Below, piece after piece: positions 1-10,834 of a DNA stretch of 64,000 nucleotides (position 1 is its first letter; each line of letters starts with the position of its first letter). The position numbers and the translations under genes were made by a program. Under the pieces are notes generated by a model. It was not told the DNA's origin. It worked only from the letters and a program-made list of their open reading frames with translations, and ran no database searches. The DNA comes from Paguma larvata (Eukaryota; Chordata; Mammalia; Carnivora; Viverridae), in NCBI GenBank assembly GCA_030068075.1, contig CM057837.1, positions 22,165,691 to 22,229,690 on the forward strand, in the 5' to 3' direction.

Positions 1-280
1 TGGTGGCGCTGTGGACACCCGGAGGCCGGCGGGGGGCGCACGCCGCGGGGCACACGCGGGATGGCTGCCCAGAAGAACGGCCCCAGGAGTCCGAGTCGGG
101 GCACCCCCGCGCCGCCCCGCTCTGGAAGCTGCGGGAGGAGGACGGACAGACAGACAGACCGGTGCTTTCACCGTGTGAGCGCGCGTTGGGTGGGTGGTGG
201 TGGGGGGCGGGAATTTCCCTAGCCAGACGCCTGGCTCCCCCGCGCACTTCGGGGAAGTTTCCCGGCGCAGCCCGGGGCAG
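1..280 (+). other. CHST15: Candidate noncoding first exon ending at a consensus donor
   Basis: Position 280 closes the sequence CAG and is followed at 281 by GTAAGT, a perfect match to the splice donor consensus. If used, the upstream CpG-rich DNA is 5' UTR and its 5' limit is unknown. A second good donor, GTGAGT, starts at 1266 and would define a longer or alternative first exon further inside the island. An ATG at 61 opens a 53-codon frame ending at 222; within a first exon it would be an upstream ORF. Which donor is used needs cDNA. Confidence 0.4.
209..218. promoter_or_regulatory. Perfect NF-kappa-B consensus site
   Basis: GGGAATTTCC fits GGGRNWYYCC exactly, lies in the CpG island and is 63 bp before the candidate donor at 281. 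It is a motif match only; occupancy is not shown. Confidence 0.4.
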
Positions 281-615
281 GTAAGTGGGCATCCGCCTCT
301 CTCTCCTGGACTCCGGCTGGCAGCCGCCTCCCGACCGCCTGCTCCAGGGCCACGGGCGCTTTGGGCGGAGGAGGCGGGAAGACGGGGGAGGGGTGGGGTG
401 TCCCCCAGGCACCGACGCCTGTGGAACCCGGTTCCGGGAGGGGACACCGCGGGGGCGGCCGTGGGAGGAGACGGGGGCGCGGCCGGGCCCGGAGCGGCCT
501 GAACTTTTGCTCCCCGCCCCCTCCTCTTTCCTCTCGGCTCTCCACCCCCTGCCCCTTCCCGGCGGCGGGCCGTGGCTCCGGAGGCGGCGGGACTCGGGAG
601 TTGCCGGCGCTTCCC

Positions 616-663
616 GGCGGCGGCGGCGGCGGCGGCCCCGGCCCCGGCCCCGGCCCCGGCCGG
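616..663 (+). repeat. GGC triplet run followed by CCCCGG hexamer repeats
   Basis: About seven GGC units run directly into four to five CCCCGG units. Both can form G-quadruplex or i-motif structures, and both are typical of CpG-island promoters and 5' UTRs. The tract could vary in length between individuals. Confidence 0.85.
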
Positions 664-977
664 CTGGGCGCGGCGAGCCGAGCGCGGCAGGTCTGAGCGG
701 CGCGGCGGCGGCGGGGAGCGGGGGCTGCGGGCGCCGGAGCTGCGGGGAGCCGGGGAGGCGGCGGCCCGCGTGCGGGGGCGACGCCGGCGCTGGTGCCGGA
801 GCGCCGGGGCGTGGGGCTGCGTGTGCGGGTGGAGAGGACGCAAGGCGCAGTGGGCCCTCTTGGAGCCCCCTGGGATGGCGGGATGGAGGCGGCCGGGTGA
901 AGGGAGCCTCGCCTTTGGGGAATGAATGAAGAGCCGGCAGAGCGCCTTCCGACTCCTGCGGCCGAATGGATTGGCCG

Positions 978-1005
978 GCGCGCGCGCGCGCGTGTGCGTG
1001 TGTGT
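978..1005. repeat. Alternating CG/TG tract with Z-DNA potential
   Basis: Twenty-eight bases of strict purine-pyrimidine alternation, first GC then GT steps, lie inside the promoter island. This is the classic composition for left-handed DNA under negative supercoiling. Confidence 0.8.
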
Positions 1006-1400
1006 TTGGGATTCGGAGCCGCCTGGGTCCTGGGCGCGGCTGCTTGGCCGCCCCGTCGCGGTCCCGGTGCCCACGTTGCCCGCCCGCCGCGCGCCCTGGC
1101 GTGGCCCTCGCGGCTGGAGAGGCCGGCGGAGACACAAGGCTGGGGCTCGGTTGCCGGCTGCTGGCGCCTCGCGCACGGAGCTTCGAGAAGCAGGCGGCGA
1201 GGCTGGGGCTGAGGCCAGCTCCCCGGGCCCCCCCCATTTCTCCGTCTCCCGCGTATTCACACTGGGTGAGTTGATGGCGTGGAGTTTGGGGGATGAAGTT
1301 GTATGCTCCGGAAGCCCCAGGACGCCCCGTGCAGGGATTTGGCGGCGCGGCGTTCAGTGAGGCCGGGCAGGGGGGGCCCGGGGACTTCTGGGCTCCTCTG

Positions 1401-3568
1401 TAGTGCCCCCGGCCCCTCTTTATCAGCCGCAGTTGCCGCGAGGGCAGCCCGCCGGCAGAGCAGAAAGGCACCTTGAGGGCATCTGCACGCCCTGCGGGGC
1501 CCAGGGGGAAACCCAGGTCAGGAGATGTGCCCGAGGTTCCTCTAGGACCTTCCCGCACCGCTCTCCATCCCGGCCTTCCTGCTCCCCCACCCCTTGCAAA
1601 ATCCAGGAAGCCTCCCCTACAGAACGTGGCACTTACTGGTTTTACGAACTGAATGTTGAATCAGGATGTTTTAATTGGTACCTAAACACATGCAAGTCGC
1701 ATAGGATTTTGCTTAAAATAGCGTGTGAATAAAAATATAATTAGATAGTTTTTATCCAATAAGTTTTTCTCTACAACGCTCCCAGAAGATTGACATTGAA
1801 AATGTTCTTTTTGCTTCCTCCTGGATGAGGAGCCTGAGCCAGCAAGGTGAGGCTGCTGGCCACGGTCTCCCTCTCAGTGTGTATTTGAGCCAGAGGTGGA
1901 GCTGCGGGTCTGGGCTTCCCTTCAAGGTCTGGGTCCCCAGGACCACCGTCTCTAGGGTCCTGGGAAGGAAATTCAAAACATGTCTGTCTTTTCTGATCAT
2001 TGCATGACTGCAGCGAGCAGGCTTGTGGATGAAGCAGGCAGCATTAATTCATCCAGGATGAAGATAGGGGGGTGGCCGGGGTAGTGGGGGTGTGGTGGCC
2101 GGGGCAGGGGGAGGGGGCAGGTCTGCCCACAGCGGGCTACAGGTATGCCTTGCTTTTCTTTGATGACGAGAGCTTGTGGTGCCTGAACCGCCGTCTTGGC
2201 CAGGGATGCCGGCACTGTCACTGTGGCCGCTGTGTGGGCTGCTCGCTCAGCTCCTTTCTCTCCTGTGTTGCTACTGCCCCTGGCCAGGAGAGGCCAGGCA
2301 TTTGGTTTTCCACCTGCCAGAACGAGCGAAGATTAATCTCTGCATCTGGAAGAGGCAATGTTTGCAGGAAGGGTTGGGGAGCGGTTGGGAAGCAGATCGT
2401 GTTTATTTGGTGTTTGGGGAAGAGCGTAAAAGAAACTCCAGGTTAACCAGCTGGGCCACAGGAACCTCAGGCCCTTTGAACCTGCACTATCAGAAGCTTT
2501 AGATTCGCCTGGGCTGTGATTAGATCGTGGTTGTCCCAGGCCACGTAGGGCCCCGCTAGAAACCCGCCCTCGCAAGTGTGGGGGGAGAGGGGGAGGAGGG
2601 GGATTCTGGGGCTGCCCTGCATGGGCCAACCCATGCCCCACCTATAGGGGGCAGCTTTGACTCAGCCTCAGCCGGGTGGAGAAAAACAGACTTGGCAGGT
2701 CTTGTTTATTTTCAAGAGAATTCTCAAGCGTGGACGTTCCCAGTGTGAGCTCACATTCTAGAAGTGGAGTAAAAGGTTGGAGTGGTTGTATTGCCAGGAG
2801 GTCCGAAACTTGACATCTGGTCCCGTGTCCGTGTGATGGAAGGGGTGTCCCACCGTCAGGGAGATGGGATATTTGGTGGGGCTCATGGATCGCCTCTCCC
2901 CTTCCCCCCCCAAGGGCCCAGGGACTAAGAATTGATGGTTCCCACATGCCTGCAGCCATGTACCGGGCTCTGTCACGTGCGTGTGGGTCACGCACTCAAT
3001 CGGTAGCTACTCGATGGAGACCCATCACCTGGAAAGCGACACTCCTAAAGCTTTTTATGTGATTTCATTTCCCAAGTAGATCCCCGGGGGGAGCGTCTGG
3101 GGATGAGGATACGGTAACAAGACAGGCGTAGTCCCAGCCCCGGCAGAAGGGGAGCAGATGGAAACGCCTGAACCAGGCGGACAGACGTTGAGCTGGGAAG
3201 GACAGGATGGCAGGAACAGTGCCGGAGGGGGTGCGTTGTTGGGGCGGCGTCTCCTTGTACAGATGTGGAAATCGAGGCTCGGGTGACTTGCCCAAGGTCC
3301 CGCAGCCTGCAAGTGGAAAGTCAGGCCCAGTCCCGGTCCGCAGCTCCTGGGCCCTCGCTTACGTCCCCCCACGCTGTGCGGAGCCTCTTGGAAACTCCCG
3401 GGTGAACCCGCGCTCTCTGTGGTTGGCGGCTCTCGCTTTCCCTGTCCGTTTGGTTGGACCCCATCCCCCTCCCAGTGCCTCAGGAGGTCCAGGACTGCAA
3501 AGGTACAGTTTGGAACCACGTGTCAGAGAGGGGCATTTTCTTAACTTCTAAAAGCAGAGACTATGTTT
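1401..3568. other. Intron 1, proximal segment
   Basis: Leaving the CpG island, the DNA becomes ordinary unique intron sequence with a short AT-rich patch around 1640-1760. Apart from the MIR near 3252-3360, I see no gene, RNA or recent repeat. Confidence 0.6.
3252..3360 (+). repeat. MIR SINE fragment
   Basis: It retains the MIR core order: an ACAGATG-like segment, a gap, then CTTGCCCAAGGTC, a degenerate CAGC and AAGTGG. It is highly diverged and has no target duplication. Confidence 0.65.
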
Positions 3569-3583
3569 AAAAGTAGTAGCTGG

Positions 3584-3668
3584 GGAGAGTCTGGGTGGCT
3601 CAGTCGGTTATGCATCTGACTCCTGGTTTCTTTTATTATTTTTTTTAACGTTTTATTTATTTATTTGT

Positions 3669-3700
<32 letters not shown>

Positions 3701-4041
3701 CAAGCATGGGCAGGGGAGGGGCAGAGAGAGAGGGAGAGAGAGAATCTCGCAGGCTTCCACACCATCAGCACAGAGCCCAATGCAGGGCTCCAGCTCACAA
3801 GCTGTGAGATCAGGACCTGAGCCGAAATCAGGAGTCAGATGCTTAACCGGCTGAGCCGCCTGGACGCCCTCCGACTCCTGGTTTCTTCCTGGGTCATGGT
3901 CTCGCAGTCTGTGGGCTCGAGCCCCGCGTCGGGCTCCGTGCCAGCAGCATGGAGCCTACCTGGGATCCTCTCTCTCTCTCCCTCTCTGTCCCTCCCCTAC
4001 TCGTGCTGTCTCTGTCTCTCTCAAATAAATAAATAAAACTG
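3584..4041 (+). mobile_element. Felid tRNA-Lys SINE (SINEC), split by a second SINE
   Basis: The head (CTGGGTGGCTCAGTCGGTTA) carries the pol III A box. After an interruption the element resumes with the B-box segment (GGCTCGAGCCC), the CT-rich body and an AAATAAATAAA tail. A 15-bp duplication, AAAAGTAGTAGCTGG, flanks it at 3569-3583 and 4042-4056, proving retrotransposition. The interruption at 3633-3872 is an antisense copy of the same family. Confidence 0.93.
3633..3872 (-). mobile_element. Felid SINE (SINEC) inserted inside another SINE
   Basis: A poly-T start, a GA-rich body (3671-3740) and the complement of the SINE head at its right end show antisense orientation. It is bounded by a perfect 15-bp duplication of host-SINE sequence, GACTCCTGGTTTCTT, at 3618-3632 and 3873-3887. 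It is therefore younger than the SINE at 3584-4041. Confidence 0.93.
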
Positions 4042-4056
4042 AAAAGTAGTAGCTGG

Positions 4057-6258
4057 CATGGGAGTGTCATTTATGGGAGCAGGCCAGCTGGTGGGTGTCT
4101 CTTCAGCAGCACGTCGCTTGGAAGCGAGGCTTTCAGTCATCGTTGAGGATAATGCAACCCGTCTTCCTCCCCGGTCTGTGTGTTGGGATGCCGGTGAGTG
4201 GTACTCACTCCGTGGGTGATTGCGTTCCTGTCTCGTGTGTCAGGAGATCGTGTTCTCCCTGAGCCGAGCGGGTGTGGGGAGCCCGAGGGTCTCAGCGTGC
4301 AGGGTGTATTTCTTTATTGTTCCCAAGTGCCCCCGTCCGACTTCCTTCCTGAGACCCGCCCCGGGAGAAGATGGCCCGTGTTTTCACAGCATGAAACAAA
4401 GCATTAAGGCGGCCGTTCCCTAGTTAGTCTGTCCCGTCTACACAGCTGGGAAGAAAAGCGAAGGCTTTGTGTCGATTTGGGCCAATACGGATTTTTTTTT
4501 TTTTTTAACGTATGGGGGGTTGGGGAGGTAGACGTTTGGTCCCAACAGCTGTCATTGGCTGGGCCCCCACTGCTTCCCAGCTGGCCCCGTGCCAGGCAGG
4601 TCAGGCAGGTGTCCCTGTTTGTCTCTATGAGAGGGCGGGGCTGCTGCTCGAGATCACACAGACCAAGCTTGCAGCCGCCCCGGGCGTCCAGGAGGGAGGA
4701 CGAGGGCATGGCAGCCAGGTCGGGAGGGAAAGGACAGAGGGCGGAGTGTGAAAACCGTGGCTTCCCCAGAAGAGCGAGGCGGGCGCCGAGCAGCAAGTGG
4801 TAAGTTCGGGGGAGGCAGCCGTGGAGAGCAGGTTCTCAGTCTCTGCTGGCCGCCGAAGGGCTGTGAGGGACCTCGGCGGCGTCTCTTTCGTCCCTGGCAG
4901 CGATGCCGGGTGGGCCAGGTGCGCAGGGTGGGGGGGACGAGGGCGGGAGGAGGAAGCACGTAGCACCAGGGCGGCACCCAGTCAGTGGGCGAGGCAGCGC
5001 TGGCCCGAGTTGGTTACCTAACGCCGCTGAGAGCGTGAGATCAGGCCGCGGTTAGCGGCTCTGAGGTCACAGTGGTCTGGGGTGGCTTGGGGCCCCGGCC
5101 TGACGGCCGCTGTCTGACACTGGAGTCGACACCTGCCAGGCCCGTGGGGGAGGGCCCGGCGCACAGTAGGCGCTCTCGTATTGTTGGGTGCCGGAGCCCG
5201 TACCCAAGGACAGAGGACGTCTCTGAATCCCCAGAAACTGCAGGCACAACCTTGGACGAAGGCGGCAGGTGTGTGAATTTCGGAGGGGCGCATGATTTCA
5301 ACAGGTTCTGCCTCGGACACCCCACGAGGCCAGGAGCCCCAGGACACCTTCGAACCGGTTCAGGTTTCCTCCGGCTGGTTGCTTCCCGTGCGTGAGGCGG
5401 GGCCGGGCTCCCAGCCGCTTTCTGACCCTTTCGGCGCCGCCGTCAGCTTCGCGGAGGCCCGAGCGGGCCCGCAGGGGCCTCCTGGCCGGGGCAGCCTCTG
5501 CCCGGCACCCCTTCGACGTTTCTAGAACCCGTCTCGGTCCCGGCCTTTCGGATCTCTGAAGGAAGTGAGGTTGGCAGAGCCTCAGGACCAGAGGGTGTCA
5601 TTATAATGGAACCTGGACACTTTCCAGCATTGTGTTTGTGGCGAAAATATGGAAGCAGGCGGCCTAGTCACCCAGGTGCCTGGCAAAGACCCCAACACGG
5701 GCAAATAATTAGATGCAGACCAGACGTAATTATTTTTTCCTACGTCGTGTCGTGCTGGAACCTGGTCTTTTTACATTTTCTCTTGAAATGGGAATTCGTT
5801 CCTGCCGATTCGTTTGCTCCCTGGGGTGGGAGAGACAGGGGTGCTCTCGGAGCGGGAGGGAAGTCCCTGAGGGGTGGTGATTCTGTCCCTTCCACGGCAG
5901 CCCTGGGTGGCAGGGGGACCTCGTAGGGACCCGCCCCAAGGGCCGGGGAACCTTTGCTCTCAGGTTGGAAGCTGCTCTCTGGAGTCCGAGGGGTCTGCGA
6001 AAGCGCGTCGCCGTCTCATCCCCTTGATGAAAGGGGCTGGGTAGCTCTGTCTGCCCCTCGGGAGGCTCATGCACTCACTGACGCTGACGGAAGTGAACTT
6101 CGGCCAGCCCCTTCGCCTTTGCAGCGAGCCAAATGTCTGGTGCCTCCACGCAGACGTTCTTTTAGCCTGGGTGGTGAATCCCCTTCGAGACCCTTGGCGG
6201 GGCAGCGCGGGTGATGGGTGAGCCTGGCACCGTGCCGACCAGGGCGGGTCTCTCCTGT
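4057..6258. other. Intron 1 unique sequence
   Basis: No gene is seen. It holds a run of 15 T (4492-4506) and a CpG-rich patch at about 5040-5520. A short L2-like scrap lies near 5155-5195 (CACAGTAGGCGCT). The open frames here have no codon signal or family match. Confidence 0.5.
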
Positions 6259-6485
6259 CTTTCTCTCTTTCTTTCTCTCTCTCTTTCTCTCTCTCTTTCT
6301 TTCTTTCTCTCTCTCTCTCTCTCTTTCTTTCTCTCTTTCTTTCTTTCTTTCTTTCTTTCATTCTTTCTTTCCTTCCTTCTTTCCTTCCTTCGTTCTTTCT
6401 TTCTTCCTTTCTTTCTCTCTTTCTTTCTCTTTCTTTCTTTCTTTCTTTCATTCTTTCTTTTTCTTCCTTCCTTCCTTCCTTCTTC

Positions 6486-6537
<52 letters not shown>

Positions 6538-6568
6538 TTTCCTTCTTTCCTTCCTTCTTCCTTTCCTC

Positions 6569-6618
<50 letters not shown>

Positions 6619-6693
6619 CTCTTTCTTTCTATATTCCTTTCTTCCTTTCTTCCTCCCTCCCTCCCTCCTCCCCTCCCTCCCTCCTTTCCTTCC
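6259..6693 (+). repeat. Long (CTTT)n / (CCTT)n polypyrimidine microsatellite
   Basis: About 435 bp are almost pure C/T on the + strand, moving from CTCTTT to CTTT, CCTT and finally CCCT units, broken by only a few A or G bases. It abuts the poly-T side of an antisense SINE, so it probably grew from that SINE's A-rich tail. The Phe/Ser/Leu-rich and Lys/Glu/Arg-rich open frames here are repeat translations, not genes. Confidence 0.97.
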
Positions 6694-6857
6694 TTTTAAT
6701 GTTTATTCATTTTTGAGAGGGGGACAGGGACAGAGGATCTGAAGAGGGCTCTGTGCTGTCAGCAGCAAGCCCCAGGCGGGGCTCGAACTCGTGAACCGTG
6801 AGATCATGAGCTGAGCTGGAGTCACATGCTCGATTGAATGAGTCACCCAGGTGCCCC
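6694..6857 (-). mobile_element. Felid SINE (SINEC), shortened, antisense
   Basis: It begins TTTTAATGTTTATTCATTTT and ends with the complement of the SINE head, GTCACCCAGGTGCCCC. The GA-rich body is shortened. No clear target duplication is seen, probably because the adjoining CTTT tract has expanded. Confidence 0.88.
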
Positions 6858-6879
6858 CGTCCTTTGTTTTTTTGCTCCA

Positions 6880-6965
6880 ATACCGTAACCCTGAGCAAGT
6901 GGCCGAACCTTCTTGGGACTCAGTTTCCTCACTGGTAGAGGAGGTTAATGATTTCTATTTTGTAT
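6880..6965 (-). repeat. MIR SINE fragment, antisense
   Basis: GAGCAAGTGGCCGAACCTTC, then CTCAGTTTCCTCACTGGTAGA, gives the complement of the MIR core and tail, much diverged. Confidence 0.65.
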
Positions 6966-8235
6966 TGTGTTTTGAGTATTAGAAGTAGCACAGTTCAGGG
7001 CTCCCGAGGGCTCCCCAAATGGAGCCCCTCTTCCTGGATAGCTTCTGAACCTCGAGAGAGAGAGAGGAGAGAGAGGAGGAGGAGGAAGATGGTAAGAGAT
7101 AAAAATGTGGCGTCTGTCCCTGACGGGAGCCGACGTTGGAGAACCTGGCTGGGCTGGTGGGCAGGTGGGCATCGGAGGTCCTGAGCTGAGGGCGCCCCCC
7201 GCCCCCCAGTCACAGGTGGACTGGGAAAGTCGCAGCTGTCCCGGGGGCGGCCCCCGCCTCCCCGGGCAGCTGGTGGGACGGCAGACCTGTTCTGGGTGGG
7301 AAAAGGCAAGCCTGGGTTACTCACGTCCGTACCCTCATTCCACACTCCTGGGGTGGTGTAGACACCTCCAGGTGTAGACACACAGGCAGAGTGCTGTCCG
7401 TGTGGAAGGAAGCATCGGGCGTGAGCAAGAAGGGTCCCTTGCTGACCCCGAATAGCAGGTGTGGAGCCCTGGGTCTGGCCCTTGGTGGGGGGCGACAGAT
7501 GGTGCCCACGAGGGCAGGGGGGCATTGACGTTAGGCAGCGAGGCCTCGTCAGCGACACGTTGTACCTGCAGAGCGTGGGGGCGATCCCGGCCGCGGATAA
7601 CAATTAGCCATGGGCCCAAGGCTTCGTTCTAACCGGGAGGCAGCTCACAAGGAGCGGAGGTAAGTGCCGACCAAGAGCCTGGCCAGGAGAACCTTGTCTG
7701 CCTCCCCTTGGATCCCTCCCCGCCGCGGGGCCCCATCACCACCTTCAGGAAACCTTTGCCAGTGACTCCCACCATCGCTGCCACACCTCCCCTGCGCCCC
7801 TTCGTCCCCCATCCGAGTGCCGCTTGTCCCTTCTGACCTTGTGTGTTCTACTCCTTTGAAATCAGCCTTGGACCCATCCCGCCTCATACCGCGTTCCGGT
7901 TTCCCGGATGCGGTCTGCTTTCTGTAGCCCGGTGAACCTCTCAAGGTCGAGGGAGGTTTCTAGGGTCCCCGTTGGTAGCTGGGCCCACGAAGCGTCGGCA
8001 GAGACTTGGCATTTATTGAATGAATGAAAACGATTCTTGCAAAACCCCATTTCTCCTGGGCCGTCATGGATCTTACGTGGGCCTCTGGGTGTGTACCCAG
8101 AAGATATGAAAGAATCCCCGATTTGGTACCCCGGTGCAGGAGTTAACGCTTGCCACTAAATTTTTGAAGGAGTCAAGAGCCCCGTGTAATAACCTGGGAT
8201 TTCCTGGCATTCGGTTTTTGGGCCATTAAACAGTT

Positions 8236-8265
8236 TTGTGTGTGTGCGTGTGTGTGTGTGTGTGT
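8236..8265. repeat. (TG)n microsatellite
   Basis: About 15 TG units with one CG interruption. Confidence 0.95.
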
Positions 8266-8571
8266 CCTGAGAGTCTTGGGGGGAAATGTTATGGCAATTT
8301 GGTTGGTGTTTCAGAAATATAAACAGGAGCCGTCTACTCAGGGAAGAAATGTGGGGGCTGTTAGTGTGTCGTATAGCCGGCATAAATAGCTCGTCTTTAA
8401 ATCCCAGGCGCCTTTGTTTGGAATGTAAATATTTGCATTAAAAATATAAAGTATATCCTGGCGTGTATTTATTGCGACCATAATTTCCAAACCCCAAATC
8501 AGACTATTGGTGTACAGAGGATTATTTCCTCTGATTTGTGAACCTGTTTATATAAAGAGTCTAACAAATGT

Positions 8572-8599
8572 ACACACACACACACACACACACACACAC
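8572..8599. repeat. (AC)n microsatellite
   Basis: Fourteen uninterrupted AC units. It is likely polymorphic. Confidence 0.95.
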
Positions 8600-9163
8600 G
8601 ACCGTATCCGCTGGTGCAGGGAAGGCATCTCCGGGATTACAGGAGAGCAGGGTGGCCCTGGGGAATCCCGGCCGAGGGCTGGTGCATTCCTGACCGTGCC
8701 GTTTGTCCAGTTTGCGGCCACTCTGAGGAGGGCCAGGTTTGGGCCCAGGGCCCGTGGGATTGTCTGGCTCCTCGGTCCTCGTTTCCTGGGGGATTGACCG
8801 CAGCGGCTCCTCTGTGGGCCACGTAACCAGACGCCTGATTTCAGAACTGCTGCGGCTTCAGGAAGACGTGGAGAAGAATGGGGGGTTGGGGCCCACCCTG
8901 TGGTCTGACGGAGGGGGACAGGAAGTTCTCCTCTCTGGTTCCTGGTTGAACTCCGAAGGCCTCCGTCGGATGTCATCCTCCATTAGATCGTTGGGGACAG
9001 TTTAGCTTTTTCATTGTCCAGAGAAGAACAGCCCTGCTCTGTCAGACCCTTGGTGGAGACAAGTTCCCACGGAGACAGGTCTCCACAGAGGTTTCGCCCT
9101 CTTCTCCAGAGTGAGAGGTTGGGGGCTGCAGTGGGGCTGGGCTAGAACCTCTGCTCCCAGCGG

Positions 9164-9188
9164 GTGTGTGTGTGTGTGTGTGTGTGTT
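9164..9188. repeat. (GT)n microsatellite
   Basis: About twelve uninterrupted GT units. Confidence 0.95.
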
Positions 9189-10357
9189 GGAGGGTGGGGG
9201 CGAGTTGTTCTCAGAACCCTCTTTGGCACCCCTGGATGGAAACCCTATATTCAAGGGACTCAACAAACAGAGAGGTGGAGGCCAGCCGGCCTGTTGGAGA
9301 CGGCCAACCTGGGCGCCATGTTGGCCAGCCCCAAATCTGGGCGTGTCCCCACCCTCCCAGTAACCTCTCCATCATCACGGGGTGGAGGGCAGAGGAGAAG
9401 GGGACACGGGGGTTTACTGGCAGGGCCTGGGGGACCCCAGCTCTGGCCCCTGGTTCTCTGGTACCAGGGTCCATTTGTCCCTGCTTCCCAGCCACCCAGG
9501 ATCCTTCCCTGGGGTGGGGCCAGCTCTTCTTTGTCTGCCGCACACTGTCACTTTAGGACCGGACTTGGTCGAGGCAGCAGGAATCCCCTGTCTTGCCTTC
9601 CCTGTCGCCATCTTGGAAGAGGCGTCCTGACTATAGGAGTGTCAGGCCCCCCTCTGCTTGGGACCTTTACCTTCCTTGGGCTCCAGCGATGCCGCCGAGC
9701 CGCAAGTGGGAGAGGACGCGAGGGAGGGAGTCGGTCTGAGGAGAGAGGCGCGGAGAGCCAGGGTGCTAGCTCCGTCGCTGCTGGATGGGCCATCCAGTGT
9801 TAAGCATGGAACTTTCCATGTTCGGTTCTTCCTTTGACCCATCAGCGAACATTCCTTATCTGAAAGAAACATTGTCTGGGCTCAGAAACGGTGAGCCCTT
9901 AGAAAGGACCACTTCCTGTGGGTGTGGGTGTTCTTGAACCGCGAGAAACTCCCGGTTGCCTTTCCCGTGGTCGTCTCCAGCCCGACCCGCGGGGAAGTGG
10001 TCCCACCTTACTCCCCCTCACAGTTCTGAATAAAGATCGTCTGACCCAGAAGGGCCCTGTGCAGCCCATGTCGGGCCAGCGGTCCGAGGGCACTGTCCTG
10101 AGAGTCAGAGGAAGTAGCTGCTTTTCGGACACCCTGAACTTGCCTAAGCAAGTTATCAGCCGGAATAAATAAGAGGCCAAAGGGACGCTCTGATTAATGA
10201 GAGTGGGAGCAGCCTGACGTTTGTGCCGTCCTAACTTTGAAAAGCTATTTATACCCACTGCAGCAGTCTCCGTGAGAAATTCGATGTGGAAAGGTGTGCG
10301 GAGAGGAGAATGGGCACTTAGCAAACGAGACCTCTCCGTCAGGAGCACCTTCCAGGC

Positions 10358-10390
10358 AAAAATAAAATAAAATAAAATAAAATAAAATAA
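10358..10390. repeat. (AAAAT)n pentanucleotide microsatellite
   Basis: Six to seven AAAAT units in tandem. No adjoining SINE body is visible. Confidence 0.93.
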
Positions 10391-10834
10391 TCATTCGCCC
10401 ATCGGTCGGCTCTTGCAAATCCACGGATCCTTTGCCTTGGACAGAATTTGCATGGTAGGGATGCATTTGTGATGTAGTAAAATGATGGTTTAAAAACTAG
10501 ATGAAATCTCGGTTGCCATTAAGGTGGTAGGAAGGAAATTCGCTTTCGGCTGTTAAAACGGAATCAAATCCGGAGAAAAATGCAGGCCTGCCCACGTCTG
10601 AGTCAGCGTTTTTTTGGGATCGTGGACAAAGACTTGCCCCCTGAACGTCAGCCTCGGACCTCTCGGACCAGCCCTGAAGCTCCAGAACCATCTGGAGAGG
10701 TGCGTGTGCATGCCTGCGGGTGTGTGTTTATGTATAGACGCGTAGGTATATTTAGTTCACAAAGTTCTCATAGGATCTGTTTTTAAAAATTATGCCACAG
10801 ACTTTATTTTTTTGGTCCATTCAACCTATTCCCT

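Larger units (their letters stand above)
1..1400 (+). promoter_or_regulatory. CHST15: CpG island, likely CHST15 promoter and first exon region
   Basis: GC content is very high and CpG is undepleted across about 1.3 kb. It includes a GC box (CCCCGCCCC, 512-520), a perfect kappa-B palindrome (209-218), a GGC run followed by CCCCGG repeats (616-663) and an alternating CG/TG tract (978-1005). No TATA box stands out, as expected for a CpG-island promoter. It sits upstream of CHST15 exon 2 in the same orientation with no other gene between, so I assign it to CHST15. The start site cannot be fixed from sequence alone. The various open frames here are products of the GC content. Confidence 0.7.
6976..10834. 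other. Intron 1 unique sequence with microsatellites
   Basis: No gene is found. It includes a GA-rich stretch (7052-7086), three TG/CA dinucleotide tracts and an AAAAT array, listed separately, and an AT-rich repeat-free patch around 8395-8500. The rest is unremarkable. Confidence 0.5.

Noticed and set aside
285..1360. Several Arg/Gly/Pro-rich frames of 100 to 214 codons in the CpG island
   Set aside because: GC-rich island DNA opens all frames. The compositions are low-complexity and no start or splice context supports them.
3671..3740. Direct GA repeats as a possible CRISPR-like or satellite array
   Set aside because: The repeats are the low-complexity body of a SINE. There is no repeat-spacer structure here or elsewhere, and the DNA is mammalian.
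5960..6742. Long frames rich in Phe/Ser/Leu (+) and Lys/Glu/Arg (-)
   Set aside because: They are translations of the CTTT microsatellite in different frames, with no start context or domains.
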